Shown: piece after piece, positions 27,411 through 35,520 of the stretch
Numbering within the stretch: position 1 is the stretch's first letter
How the letters are laid out: each line of letters starts with the position of its first letter
The notes under the pieces: generated by a model
The model's database searches: none
What the model was told of the DNA's origin: nothing
The model's input: only the letters and a program-made list of their open reading frames with translations
Assembly: GCF_001307195.1 (NCBI RefSeq)
Contig: NZ_CP012808.1
Location: 434,001 to 498,000 of the forward strand
From: Acinetobacter equi
GTDB lineage: Bacteria; Pseudomonadota; Gammaproteobacteria; Pseudomonadales; Moraxellaceae
Direction: 5' to 3'
Length of the DNA: 64,000 nt
Position numbers and translations under genes: made by a program

Positions 27411-28049
27411 TCAATCCTCTTTTGAAGGATTTTGACCTTGTAAAGGCATAAATGTATCAAATCGAGTTTGATAATCAGCAGGCTTTGTGATTACCAATTG
27501 CTGACAAAGTTCACCACGTTCTAGATATTTCACTTCAAAATGTGTACGTGCTGAGGTTGCTGGAATCTTTTCTTTCACAAATGGTAATGTCCATACCTGA
27601 AGTAGCTGTTGTTCAGCTTCATCAATATATGAAGGAATGTTACTTGCTAATGTCACTGTGCCATCTGTTTTTAAACGCGATAATAAAAACTCAAAAAATG
27701 GCATATTGAGCCAGCGCTGTGCAGGATTATGTGGTTCTGGATTTGGGTATAAAATAAAGAATTGCTCAACTTGCTTTGGGAATAAGGAGTGAACAACCCA
27801 CGGTAATGCATCTGCATTAATTGGTTCTAAATTTTGTTGCCCTTCAATAGCATGCTGTTTTTGCATAGCTAAAAACTTTTCACGTGTTCTTTCCACAGCA
27901 ATTAGTTTTTGATTTGGATGCTCACGGCTAAACAAGAGTGCATGTTTACCTTTTCCTGCGCCAATTTCCACACACAGTGGTTCATCAGCAATAGCTTTAA
28001 AATCGCGAGGTGCATGCATACGATGCGCTTGAAATTGACGAATTGGCAT
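27411..28049 (-). CDS. TrmB-like SAM-dependent methyltransferase
   Basis: This 212-residue protein has VEIGAGKGKHALLFS (SAM motif I), AVERTREKF, and ILYPNPEPHNPAQRW in the place where tRNA m7G46 methyltransferase TrmB has F-P-D-P-W-x-K-x-R-H. The C-terminal part TSARTHFEVKYLERGELC matches the TrmB end (T-x-F-E-x-K-x-x-x-R-G). It is thus TrmB-related, but the catalytic Asp of PDPW is Asn here and the basic run is reduced. It could be a paralogue with another target. It is divergent from yacG. Confidence 0.7.
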   Translation of the reverse strand: MPIRQFQAHRMHAPRDFKAIADEPLCVEIGAGKGKHALLFSREHPNQKLIAVERTREKFLAMQKQHAIEGQQNLEPINADALPWVVHSLFPKQVEQFFILYPNPEPHNPAQRWLNMPFFEFLLSRLKTDGTVTLASNIPSYIDEAEQQLLQVWTLPFVKEKIPATSARTHFEVKYLERGELCQQLVITKPADYQTRFDTFMPLQGQNPSKED

Positions 28050-28164
28050 AATCAGATCAAACTAATAAAAAACGGCACAAGTCTAACAAGAGAGACTGTA
28101 TTTGCCTAATCCTATCATCTGTCATTGTTCAATTTAGTCTTGTGTATTATTGGAGCTATTTTAT

Positions 28165-28350
28165 ATGCCTACCACTTTAACCTGTCCTCGATGTGGAAAA
28201 TTAACAACTTGGGAAAATAATGACTATCGTCCATTTTGTTCAGATCGTTGCAAACTCATTGATTTAGGTGCTTGGGCAAATGATGAATATAAATTGCCTA
28301 CACAAGATGCCCCTCAAGCCGATGGCGGTCGTGAAGAAGATCAATTCTAA
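28165..28350 (+). CDS. yacG: DNA gyrase inhibitor YacG
   Basis: This 61-residue zinc-binding protein has Cys pairs in LTCPRCGKLTTWE and FCSDRCKLIDLGAWANDEY, the canonical YacG sequence. In E. coli YacG binds GyrB and blocks DNA binding. GGAG lies 9 nt before the ATG. The acidic tail (GGREEDQF) is typical. It is monocistronic with a strong terminator. Confidence 0.93.
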   Translation: MPTTLTCPRCGKLTTWENNDYRPFCSDRCKLIDLGAWANDEYKLPTQDAPQADGGREEDQF

Positions 28351-28363
28351 ACAATGAAAAACA

Positions 28364-28391
28364 AAAAAAGTCTGCATGAGCAGACTTTTTT
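28364..28391. terminator. Bidirectional terminator
   Basis: AAAAAAGTCTGC and GCAGACTTTTTT form a perfect 12-bp stem with an ATGA loop. It is shared by yacG and the convergent MBL hydrolase gene. Confidence 0.93.
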
Positions 28392-28413
28392 AATCAGTGA
28401 TTAATTGCTTTAA

Positions 28414-29058
28414 TTAACCCGCTTTTCCTGCAACAAATGGGTTATGTTGCTTTTCAAAACCAATAGTACTTAATGGTCCATGTCCTGAAATAAATTGTGT
28501 TTCATCTGGTAGGCTAAAACATTCTCGTTGAATAGAATCTAAAAGCTCTTGGTGATTTCCTCTTGGAAAATCTGTGCGACCAATAGAACCTTTAAATAAA
28601 ACATCACCCGTCCAAAGCACCGCATAGTTTTTGTTATAAAACATAACATGACCTGGTGTATGACCTGGTGCAAAACGAACTTCAAATTCCTCATTGCCCA
28701 ATTTCAGTACTTCACCACCTTCGAGCCACTGATCTACTTCAACTTTTTCAGGAATTGGAAAACCATAACGTGCAGAAACTTCCTGAATCTGATCTAGCCA
28801 AAAAGCATCTTCTTTATGTGGACCAATGACTGGAACATTCCACTCTTTCTTCAATGCGCCAACAGCACCTGCATGATCTAAATGTCCATGCGTTAACCAT
28901 AACGCTTTTACATTTAAACCCAATGCTTCGATTTCAGCCTGAAGTTTTTCTGGCTCGCCACCTGCATCAATTAAAATTGCATCTTTGGTTTCAGAATCCC
29001 AAACAATAGAACAGTTTTGTTGAAATGCCGTCACTGGCACAATTTTAACTTGCAACAT
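28414..29058 (-). CDS. MBL-fold metallohydrolase, glyoxalase II-like (YcbL type)
   Basis: This 214-residue protein has the metal-binding LTHGHLDHAGAVG motif (H-x-H-x-D-H) at about residue 55, then FAPGHTPGHVMFY and TGDVLFKGSIGRTDFP, the glyoxalase II/YcbL signature. It ends SGHGPLSTIGFEKQHNPF. It is short for true hydroxyacylglutathione hydrolase (about 250), lacking the glutathione-binding C-terminal domain, so YcbL-type is a better fit. It lies 21 nt after hemH and is probably cotranscribed. Confidence 0.88.
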   Translation of the reverse strand: MLQVKIVPVTAFQQNCSIVWDSETKDAILIDAGGEPEKLQAEIEALGLNVKALWLTHGHLDHAGAVGALKKEWNVPVIGPHKEDAFWLDQIQEVSARYGFPIPEKVEVDQWLEGGEVLKLGNEEFEVRFAPGHTPGHVMFYNKNYAVLWTGDVLFKGSIGRTDFPRGNHQELLDSIQRECFSLPDETQFISGHGPLSTIGFEKQHNPFVAGKAG

Positions 29059-29079
29059 ATGGCGAAAACCTCGAAAAAT

Positions 29080-30093
29080 TTAGTGGGCTAATGTGTGCTT
29101 TAAGGCATCAAGATTAGCTTGAAGCAATGAATTGAGCAATTGCAAATGATCTTCACGTGAATTTAATGCAGGAATATATGCATATTCTTGACCACCTGCT
29201 TGCTTAAAGGTCTCTTCATTTTGAATTGCAAGTTCTTCTAAGGTTTCCAAACAATCTGCAGAAAATGCTGGGCTCATAATTTGTACAGATTTAACGCCCT
29301 GCTGCCCCCACTCTTCAAGTAACGCATCAGTATAAGGTTTTACCCACTCTTGCTTACCAAATCGAGATTGGAAACTTACCGCCCATTCATGCTCTTCTAA
29401 CCCTAATGCTTGAGCAACTAATTTTGCAGTTAAACGGCAACGATCTGCATAAGGATCACCTTTGTCTGCATAAGGTTGAGGAATACCATGAAATGACATT
29501 AATAATTTTTCAGCCTTACCATGCTCTTTTTGATGATCTCTCACGCTTTGTGCTAAAGATTCAATATAAAGTGGATGCTGATAATAATCACGAATAATAC
29601 TTAAGCCAGGTAAATTACGTTGTTTTGGAATCCATCTTGCAACTGCATCATATAAAGGTGCTGTTGATGTTGCTGAATACTGAGGGAACAATGGAAACAA
29701 AATTACATGATCTTGAGGGTTTTCACGACAATTTTCCAAAACTTGATAAATACTCGGATTTCCATACGTCATAGCAGGAATAATTGTTAAATCAAATTCA
29801 GGATATTGAGCTGTAAGCTGTGCTTTTACTGCATCTACTTGCTGAAACAAAATTTCACGCATAGGTGAATCTTGATTCCAAACCATTTCATATGCATGTG
29901 CAACACGTTTTGGTCTAAATGGTAAAACGAATAAATTTAAAATAATTTGCCAAATTGGCTTTGGAATTTCAATAACACGTTGATCAGACAAAAACTGTTT
30001 TAAAAACCGACGAACTGCAGGTGCAGTGGGTTCATCTGGTGTTCCTAAGTTTGCAAGAATAATGGTGACTTTAGGTTTAGCAACAGAAATCAT
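29080..30093 (-). CDS. hemH: Ferrochelatase
   Basis: This 337-residue enzyme inserts Fe(II) into protoporphyrin IX, the last step of haem synthesis. Recognised segments are [20 protein letters not shown] at the start, [18 protein letters not shown] with the catalytic His, [16 protein letters not shown], and [16 protein letters not shown] with the catalytic Glu. Length is normal. It is the first gene of a pair with the MBL hydrolase. Confidence 0.97.
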   Translation of the reverse strand: MISVAKPKVTIILANLGTPDEPTAPAVRRFLKQFLSDQRVIEIPKPIWQIILNLFVLPFRPKRVAHAYEMVWNQDSPMREILFQQVDAVKAQLTAQYPEFDLTIIPAMTYGNPSIYQVLENCRENPQDHVILFPLFPQYSATSTAPLYDAVARWIPKQRNLPGLSIIRDYYQHPLYIESLAQSVRDHQKEHGKAEKLLMSFHGIPQPYADKGDPYADRCRLTAKLVAQALGLEEHEWAVSFQSRFGKQEWVKPYTDALLEEWGQQGVKSVQIMSPAFSADCLETLEELAIQNEETFKQAGGQEYAYIPALNSREDHLQLLNSLLQANLDALKHTLAH

Positions 30094-30291
30094 AAAAGCC
30101 CTCTAAGTATTTTGACTGAACAGGCTTACTTTAGCAGTTTCACCTTAATTTATAAAATTGATTAATTCACAAATATAAATAGTAGATACCGATTATACTT
30201 AAAAACCATCTAATCATTAGGTCACTATTTACATTATTTTTATAACAATTAACAATCTATCTTGTCGTAAATAAGTAATTTCCTAACCTCA

Positions 30292-31191
30292 TTAAAAGCA
30301 TGCTTTATTTAATTTAAGTTGATCAGATAAATTAATCACTTGCCAAGAAATATCCTCAGGAATCATTCGCTCTAAAACAGGCGTTAAATCTTTAGCATTA
30401 TTCCCGCTTAAATAACATTGAATACGCATCTTTTCAGATGCTTGTTCTTTTTCTAGCAATAGTTCATTTTTAATTAAGATCCGTGAAGTTTGCCGAGCAA
30501 CAGCTTGTCCCGAATCAATTAAAGTAAATTGATCACCAAAAACAGCTTTTATTGCTGTTTTCAAAAATGGATAGTGCGTACAACCCAAAACTAAATAATC
30601 TGCATTCTGTGCAACTGCTGGTGCTAAAACTTCATGTAATTTTTGCAGACAAGCAGAACTCATTTGTTCCCCTGCTTCAACAAATGGAACTAAGTCCAAA
30701 CATGTAATTGAAAGTACATTTACATTCGATGGAACAGCAAATCGTTCCATAACATCTAAAATTAAGCGTCCACGAAATGTTGCAGGTGTTGCGAGTACAG
30801 CAACTGTTTTTGTTTTGCTTTGTAAAACTGCTGGTTTTAATGCTGGTACAAGCCCAACAATTGGAAATGATTCACCATAATGTTCACGTAAATAATCTAA
30901 GCTAAATGCAGATGCTGTATTACATGCAACCACTGCAATTTTACAGCCTTGTCTATATAACCATTCAATTGCATGTGCTGTTAATTCACGAATATTTTGA
31001 TTATCTCTAGGTCCATATGGCACATTGGCAGTATCTGCAAAATAGACAATTCTTTCATTTGGCAAATAACGAGCAATTTCAATCGCAATTGATAACCCAC
31101 CAATACCTGAGTCAAAAATACCAATAGGTGCATCAGCTGCAGCCTTCGGCATTGGATCATTTAAGGGATAAATAGGATGAATTGCTTTCAT
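30292..31191 (-). CDS. murI: Glutamate racemase
   Basis: This enzyme of up to 299 residues makes D-glutamate for peptidoglycan. IGIFDSGIGGLSIAIEI at the N terminus, VVACNTASAFSL (first catalytic Cys) and LVLGCTHYPFLKTA (second catalytic Cys) are diagnostic. A start at an internal Met (MPKAAADAPIG) would drop 13 residues and cannot be excluded. It lies 49 nt after the DUF1285 gene on the same strand. Confidence 0.96.
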   Translation of the reverse strand: MKAIHPIYPLNDPMPKAAADAPIGIFDSGIGGLSIAIEIARYLPNERIVYFADTANVPYGPRDNQNIRELTAHAIEWLYRQGCKIAVVACNTASAFSLDYLREHYGESFPIVGLVPALKPAVLQSKTKTVAVLATPATFRGRLILDVMERFAVPSNVNVLSITCLDLVPFVEAGEQMSSACLQKLHEVLAPAVAQNADYLVLGCTHYPFLKTAIKAVFGDQFTLIDSGQAVARQTSRILIKNELLLEKEQASEKMRIQCYLSGNNAKDLTPVLERMIPEDISWQVINLSDQLKLNKACF

Positions 31192-31240
31192 ATCTACAAA
31201 CTTTTTAAAGTACTCATTTTAGACTGCTCAAGCTTAAACC

Positions 31241-31852
31241 TCAGCCTTTTAATTGCAAGCGGAAATCACCACTTTGTAAAAGCAATATCGTGTCATTTTG
31301 ATCATTTTCAATCATTTCCCCCATCTCAATTAAATGGAAAAAAGCTGCACGTTGAATCACTGCATTTATACCAAAACGAACATGAATATAAGGTCTTAAT
31401 TCATTGGCATATTCACGCATAAAAATAGGATGTTCAGAATCTACAATAATGACATCTTGCGTAGTGGTCGTAAGTTGTAGATATTTTTGTCCACTTATTT
31501 CGACTTGCTCAACTTGATTTACAAACAGCGGCTCATCTTCAACACTAATTTCAATTTGCTCAACAGGCGTTTTTAAATAAAACTGATCATTTTCCTTCCA
31601 AAGCACTGTTGAAAACAAATCAATCAAAGCTTGTCGCTTAATCAATTGACCTTCGTGCCACCACTCACCATTCGCTTTTACCTTTAAATTCATAGCCCCA
31701 CAATGCTTTGGGTGCCATTGTTCTAATGGTGGAATTGACTTTTTGTGACCGACCTGTCCATCTTTTAAGTATTGTGCAATATTCATTAAATTTTTATCAT
31801 CAGTGTTCGCTACGTTTTGCGTCACATTTGGTGATTTATTTTGGATTCCCAT
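31241..31852 (-). CDS. DUF1285-family protein
   Basis: The product is 203 residues. PPLEQWHPKHCGAMNLKVKA followed by GEWWHEGQLIKRQALIDLFS is the characteristic N-terminal half of DUF1285, continuing with LKTPVEQIEISVEDEPLFVN. Structures of the family show a beta-rich fold of unknown function. It is upstream of murI in a probable operon. Confidence 0.85.
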   Translation of the reverse strand: MGIQNKSPNVTQNVANTDDKNLMNIAQYLKDGQVGHKKSIPPLEQWHPKHCGAMNLKVKANGEWWHEGQLIKRQALIDLFSTVLWKENDQFYLKTPVEQIEISVEDEPLFVNQVEQVEISGQKYLQLTTTTQDVIIVDSEHPIFMREYANELRPYIHVRFGINAVIQRAAFFHLIEMGEMIENDQNDTILLLQSGDFRLQLKG

Positions 31853-31894
31853 AACTTAATGCCTAAATGACGTAAAATAATGTGCTTTAGCCAA

Positions 31895-31923
31895 TTGGCT
31901 AGAACATGGTTTAAAACTATACT
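31895..31923 (+). promoter_or_regulatory. Promoter of the ETF-ubiquinone oxidoreductase gene
   Basis: TTGGCT (31895-31900) and TATACT (31918-31923) are 17 nt apart. The ATG follows about 120 nt downstream. Confidence 0.5.
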
Positions 31924-32043
31924 AGCCCACAATATAAAAGACACATAATAAATTTGTGTCTAGGATTTATAGAACACTCATGGCAGCACCGTCTATTATT
32001 TCCTAAAACGGTTGCCACCTTCGTAAAATATGAGGAGTCCTAC

Positions 32044-33756
32044 ATGGAACACATCGAACGTGAATCGATGGAGTTTGACGTTGTAATCGTAGGCGCAGGA
32101 CCTGCAGGTCTTTCTGCTGCGATTAAAATTCGTCAATTAGCGATTGAAAATAATTTAAATGATCTTTCCGTGTGTGTCGTGGAAAAAGGCTCCGAAGTAG
32201 GTGCGCATATCTTATCTGGTGCTGTACTTGAACCTCGTGCGATCAATGAACTCTTCCCGAATTGGAAAGAAGAAGGTGCACCTTTAAACGTACCTGTTAT
32301 TGAAGATAAAACTTATTTCTTAATGTCTGATACTTCACATAAAGAAGCACCACATTGGATGGTTCCTAAAACCATGCACAATGATGGAAATTATGTGATT
32401 TCTTTAGGAAACGTCGTTCGCTGGTTAGGCACAAAAGCTGAAGAATTAGAAGTTTCTATTTTCCCAGGCTTCGCTGCCGCTGAAATTCTTTATCATGAAG
32501 ATGGTACTGTAAAAGGTATTCAAACTGGTGATATGGGTATTGGTAAAGATGGCGAACCTACGCATAACTTTGCCCCAGGTTATGAACTTCATGCCAAATA
32601 TACGATTTTTGCTGAAGGTTGCCGTGGTCACTTAGGTAAGCGTTTAATTAATCAATTTAATTTAGATAAAGATGCTGATCCTCAACATTACGGTATTGGC
32701 ATTAAAGAACTTTGGGAAATTGACCCTGCTAAACATAAACCAGGCTTAGTGATGCATGGTGCAGGTTGGCCTTTAAGTGAAACAGGTTCTTCTGGTGGTT
32801 GGTGGTTATATCACGCTGAAAATAACCAAGTAACTTTGGGTATGATTGTAGATCTTTCATATCAAAATCCACATATGTATCCATTTATGGAAATGCAGCG
32901 TTGGAAGACTCACCCTCTAATTAAGCAATATTTAGAAGGCGGTAAACGCATTTCTTATGGTGCTCGTGCTGTTGTAAAAGGTGGTTTTAACTCTCTTCCT
33001 AAGTTTACTTTCCCAGGTGGTACTTTAGTTGGTGATGATGCAGGTTTCTTAAACTTTGCTAAGATCAAAGGCTCTCATACTGCAATGAAGTCAGGTATGC
33101 TTTGTGGTGAAGCGGTATTTGAAGCGATTCAAGCAGGTGTTGAAAAAGGTGGTGATTTAGCCATTGCACGTGTCACTGAAGGCGAAGATTTCTTTGCGAA
33201 AGAACTCACATCTTATACTGAAAAATTCAATAACAGCTGGTTAAAAGAAGAACTTTATAACGCTCGTAACTTTGGCCCTGCAATGCATAAGTTTGGTCAA
33301 TGGGTTGGTGGTGCATTTAACTTTATTGATCAAAATGTCTTTAAAGTTCCATTTACATTACATGATTTACAGCAGGACTTCAGTGCTTTACAAACTGTAG
33401 ATACGGCTAACTTTAAACCAAACTATCCAAAACCAGATGGTAAGTTAACTTTTGACCGTTTATCTTCTGTATTTGTATCGAATACGGTACATGAAGAAAA
33501 TCAGCCAGCACATTTAAAGCTAACTAATCCTGATATTCCAGTGAATGTAAATTTACCAAAATGGGATGAGCCTGCACAGCGTTACTGCCCTGCGGGTGTA
33601 TATGAAATTATGGAAAATGATGATGGTTCAAAGCGTTTCCAAATTAACGCTGCGAACTGTGTACATTGTAAGACATGTGACATCAAAGATCCTTCACAGA
33701 ACATCACATGGGTAACACCGGAAGGTGGTGGTGGACCTAACTATCCAAATATGTAG
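32044..33756 (+). CDS. Electron transfer flavoprotein-ubiquinone oxidoreductase
   Basis: The ATG at 32044 with AGGAG 8 nt upstream gives 570 residues; an upstream in-frame extension has no support. The enzyme passes electrons from ETF to ubiquinone at the membrane during fatty-acid and amino-acid oxidation. FDVVIVGAGPAGLSAAIKIR is the FAD motif. GAGWPLSETGSSGGWWLYH and KGSHTAMKSGMLCGEAVFEA fit the family. The C-terminal CPAGVYE, then NCVHCKTCDIKDP, are the [4Fe-4S] ligands. It is monocistronic. Confidence 0.96.
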   Translation: MEHIERESMEFDVVIVGAGPAGLSAAIKIRQLAIENNLNDLSVCVVEKGSEVGAHILSGAVLEPRAINELFPNWKEEGAPLNVPVIEDKTYFLMSDTSHKEAPHWMVPKTMHNDGNYVISLGNVVRWLGTKAEELEVSIFPGFAAAEILYHEDGTVKGIQTGDMGIGKDGEPTHNFAPGYELHAKYTIFAEGCRGHLGKRLINQFNLDKDADPQHYGIGIKELWEIDPAKHKPGLVMHGAGWPLSETGSSGGWWLYHAENNQVTLGMIVDLSYQNPHMYPFMEMQRWKTHPLIKQYLEGGKRISYGARAVVKGGFNSLPKFTFPGGTLVGDDAGFLNFAKIKGSHTAMKSGMLCGEAVFEAIQAGVEKGGDLAIARVTEGEDFFAKELTSYTEKFNNSWLKEELYNARNFGPAMHKFGQWVGGAFNFIDQNVFKVPFTLHDLQQDFSALQTVDTANFKPNYPKPDGKLTFDRLSSVFVSNTVHEENQPAHLKLTNPDIPVNVNLPKWDEPAQRYCPAGVYEIMENDDGSKRFQINAANCVHCKTCDIKDPSQNITWVTPEGGGGPNYPNM

Positions 33757-33758
33757 TC

Positions 33759-33800
33759 ATCATATAAAAAAACCCGCGGAAGCGGGTTTTTTTATATGAT
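33759..33800. terminator. Terminator with a perfect 19-bp stem
   Basis: ATCATATAAAAAAACCCGC (33759-33777) pairs exactly with 33782-33800 around a GGAA loop. The GC-rich tip and flanking A7/T7 make it an efficient bidirectional terminator between the ETF-QO gene and the vgrG module. Confidence 0.94.
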
Positions 33801-33862
33801 AATGTATCATTTTAGCACAAACTCTTGTTTTATTCGGTTTATTAAATACTATCTAATTTTCA

Positions 33863-34423
33863 TTACAGTTTATCAATAAAATCAATAACTAACCTATTGA
33901 AAATAATACCATTATTTGTATATTTTTCATTTGAAAAAAACTTAAACTCCATAGTATTTTTTGAGTTTTCAACTATAAATTTATTTATAAATTTATAGTT
34001 TATATCATTTACAACATCAGCCTTAATAAAAAACATATTTTCACTATCTACACACTCTTTATTTAAAAATAAACTAGAACTAAAATATGACTTTGAAGTT
34101 GGAGATAAAATAATTTGATTAATATTTTGCTGATCAAAAATAAGCATTAATCTTGCAGGAAAACCCAAAGTATTTTTTTGTAATAAATATACTCCCCAAT
34201 TAGCAATATTTCCATCCTTATTAATATGTCTTTGAAAAGGACCTAAAATTTTTACACTATTTAGTTTATTTGTCTCGTTAATCTTAATAATACCTTTAAT
34301 TATTTCACACATATTAACTATATTCATTTGTATATTCTCTTTTACTGGAAATTCTATAGATTTTGGATGAGTACTAGATAGTGCTACACAGCAGCCAATC
34401 ATGACTATAATTTTATAAATCAT
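33863..34423 (-). CDS. Candidate periplasmic immunity protein of the vgrG module
   Basis: The product is 186 residues with a short hydrophobic signal (MIYKIIVMIGCCVALSS), perhaps with a lipobox-like M-I-G-C, so export is predicted. The rest is Ile/Asn/Lys-rich with no domain I recognise; KILGPFQRHINKDGNIANWG and ARLMLIFDQQNINQIIL look like beta strands. The start overlaps the end of the upstream putative effector by 11 nt, so the two are translationally coupled. By analogy with type VI effector-immunity pairs, an exported protein here would neutralise a periplasm-acting toxin. That role is inference from position only. Confidence 0.55.
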   Translation of the reverse strand: MIYKIIVMIGCCVALSSTHPKSIEFPVKENIQMNIVNMCEIIKGIIKINETNKLNSVKILGPFQRHINKDGNIANWGVYLLQKNTLGFPARLMLIFDQQNINQIILSPTSKSYFSSSLFLNKECVDSENMFFIKADVVNDINYKFINKFIVENSKNTMEFKFFSNEKYTNNGIIFNRLVIDFIDKL

Positions 34424-35303
34424 TTTCTAGGTATCCCCACTCTATTAATGGATCAACATCTCCTTCTAATAAAGTCCAATATTCTATTTCTGTAGCATTT
34501 TCACCAGTTCTCCAAATAATAGTATCTGGATCATAAAAGTCTGTTAAGCTTGGTCCATAAAGTCTATGAATAAACTCATTACTATCATCTTTACTAACTT
34601 GACCAAGTTTAATTTCAGCTCTTCCTAGTTTTGGATACTCTGGATACTTATATTTATCAAGAGTAGATTTTTCTAATTTTTCCCACCACGAGTAAGGATT
34701 TACTGCTGGAATTGATAAAATATCAAATTTTATATACCCTTTTCCATTAGGTATTTTTTTACCTAAGTGCTTTTTTAAAATTTTTTCAGCCTCTTTAGCA
34801 CAAGTTTCATTTGTTAATACTCTATATTTCTTCTTTTCACTATTTATAGTTTCATTTAATTCAAACTCATCTGTTTCCTCATTATAAATATAACTTCTAC
34901 TTTTTTTTCTAATATCTTTAACACTATTCGCAATATCTTCTGCTTCTTTTCTTGATATTCTTAATCTATATAAGTGTGCAACTTCCGTAATAGAATAGTC
35001 ACATGTAGAAAATCGTCCAGTTATACTACTCCCATCTCCAGCAGGACCAAAACTAAAAAAACTATACACCTCTTGATTCTTTGTAATATAAAAAAAACCA
35101 TGCCCCCATTCCCCATTATAATTATTTTCTGGAAATCCTGTTTTCAAATCATGGTGATTTCTTGTTTTTAAGAAAATTGTTCTTTTGGGTAAATATGCAA
35201 GTTCTGGTAAATTTGTTTCAGTTCCTATAACCACATGAAATTCATCTAATTGTATTTCTGTTAAAGGCTCATCTATATCCGTTGAATATTTATTATTTTG
35301 CAT
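34413..35303 (-). CDS. Candidate type VI secretion effector, permuted papain-fold-like
   Basis: The ATG at 35303 gives 296 residues and begins one base after the stop of the VgrG extension. GEWGHGFFYI puts a His at residue 68 before a strand, and LTNETCAKEAEKILKKHLG puts a Cys at 168 at the start of a helix. Between them, VAHLYRLRISRKEAEDIANS resembles the helix of permuted NlpC/P60 (DUF830/LRAT-like) proteins, where His precedes Cys and the Cys sits in an N-x-C motif. This suggests a Cys amidase, peptidase or acyltransferase, perhaps acting on peptidoglycan or lipids. No signal peptide is present, as expected for VgrG cargo. It is not a family I can name. Very AT-rich codons suggest a recently exchanged cassette. 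Confidence 0.6.
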   Translation of the reverse strand: MQNNKYSTDIDEPLTEIQLDEFHVVIGTETNLPELAYLPKRTIFLKTRNHHDLKTGFPENNYNGEWGHGFFYITKNQEVYSFFSFGPAGDGSSITGRFSTCDYSITEVAHLYRLRISRKEAEDIANSVKDIRKKSRSYIYNEETDEFELNETINSEKKKYRVLTNETCAKEAEKILKKHLGKKIPNGKGYIKFDILSIPAVNPYSWWEKLEKSTLDKYKYPEYPKLGRAEIKLGQVSKDDSNEFIHRLYGPSLTDFYDPDTIIWRTGENATEIEYWTLLEGDVDPLIEWGYLENDL

Positions 35304-35304
35304 A

Positions 35305-35520
35305 CTACATCTCCACATCTATAGAAAATTTTTCTTTTTCAGATGTATATATTCTTCGTGTTTTTCCATCATTATCTGTAATTCCTCTAATCTGTTTACC
35401 ATTAGATGCTTCTAATACATATTTGGTATTTTTCATAATTTTTCCAAATTTATTTTTTAAAGTAAATTGATGAGAGTAAATATCTGTATTCGGCAAATAA
35501 GGTACATTAAAATTAACCTT
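35305..35520 (-). other. VgrG C-terminal Ig/transthyretin-like extension, out of frame with vgrG
   Basis: The frame reads KVNFNVPYLPNTDIYSHQF and then GKIMKNTKYVLEASNGKQIR and GITDNDGKTRRIYTSEKEKF, ending at a TAG at 35305-35307. The pattern (N-x-x-Y-x-x-x-x-x-G and G-x-T-D-x-x-G-x-T) is that of the small beta domain that ends many VgrG proteins and holds effectors. It would join VgrG directly after HLFKGG, but a G5 tract at 35521-35525 puts it in another frame. One G more, or two fewer, would restore a VgrG of about 1063 residues. Confidence 0.75.
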
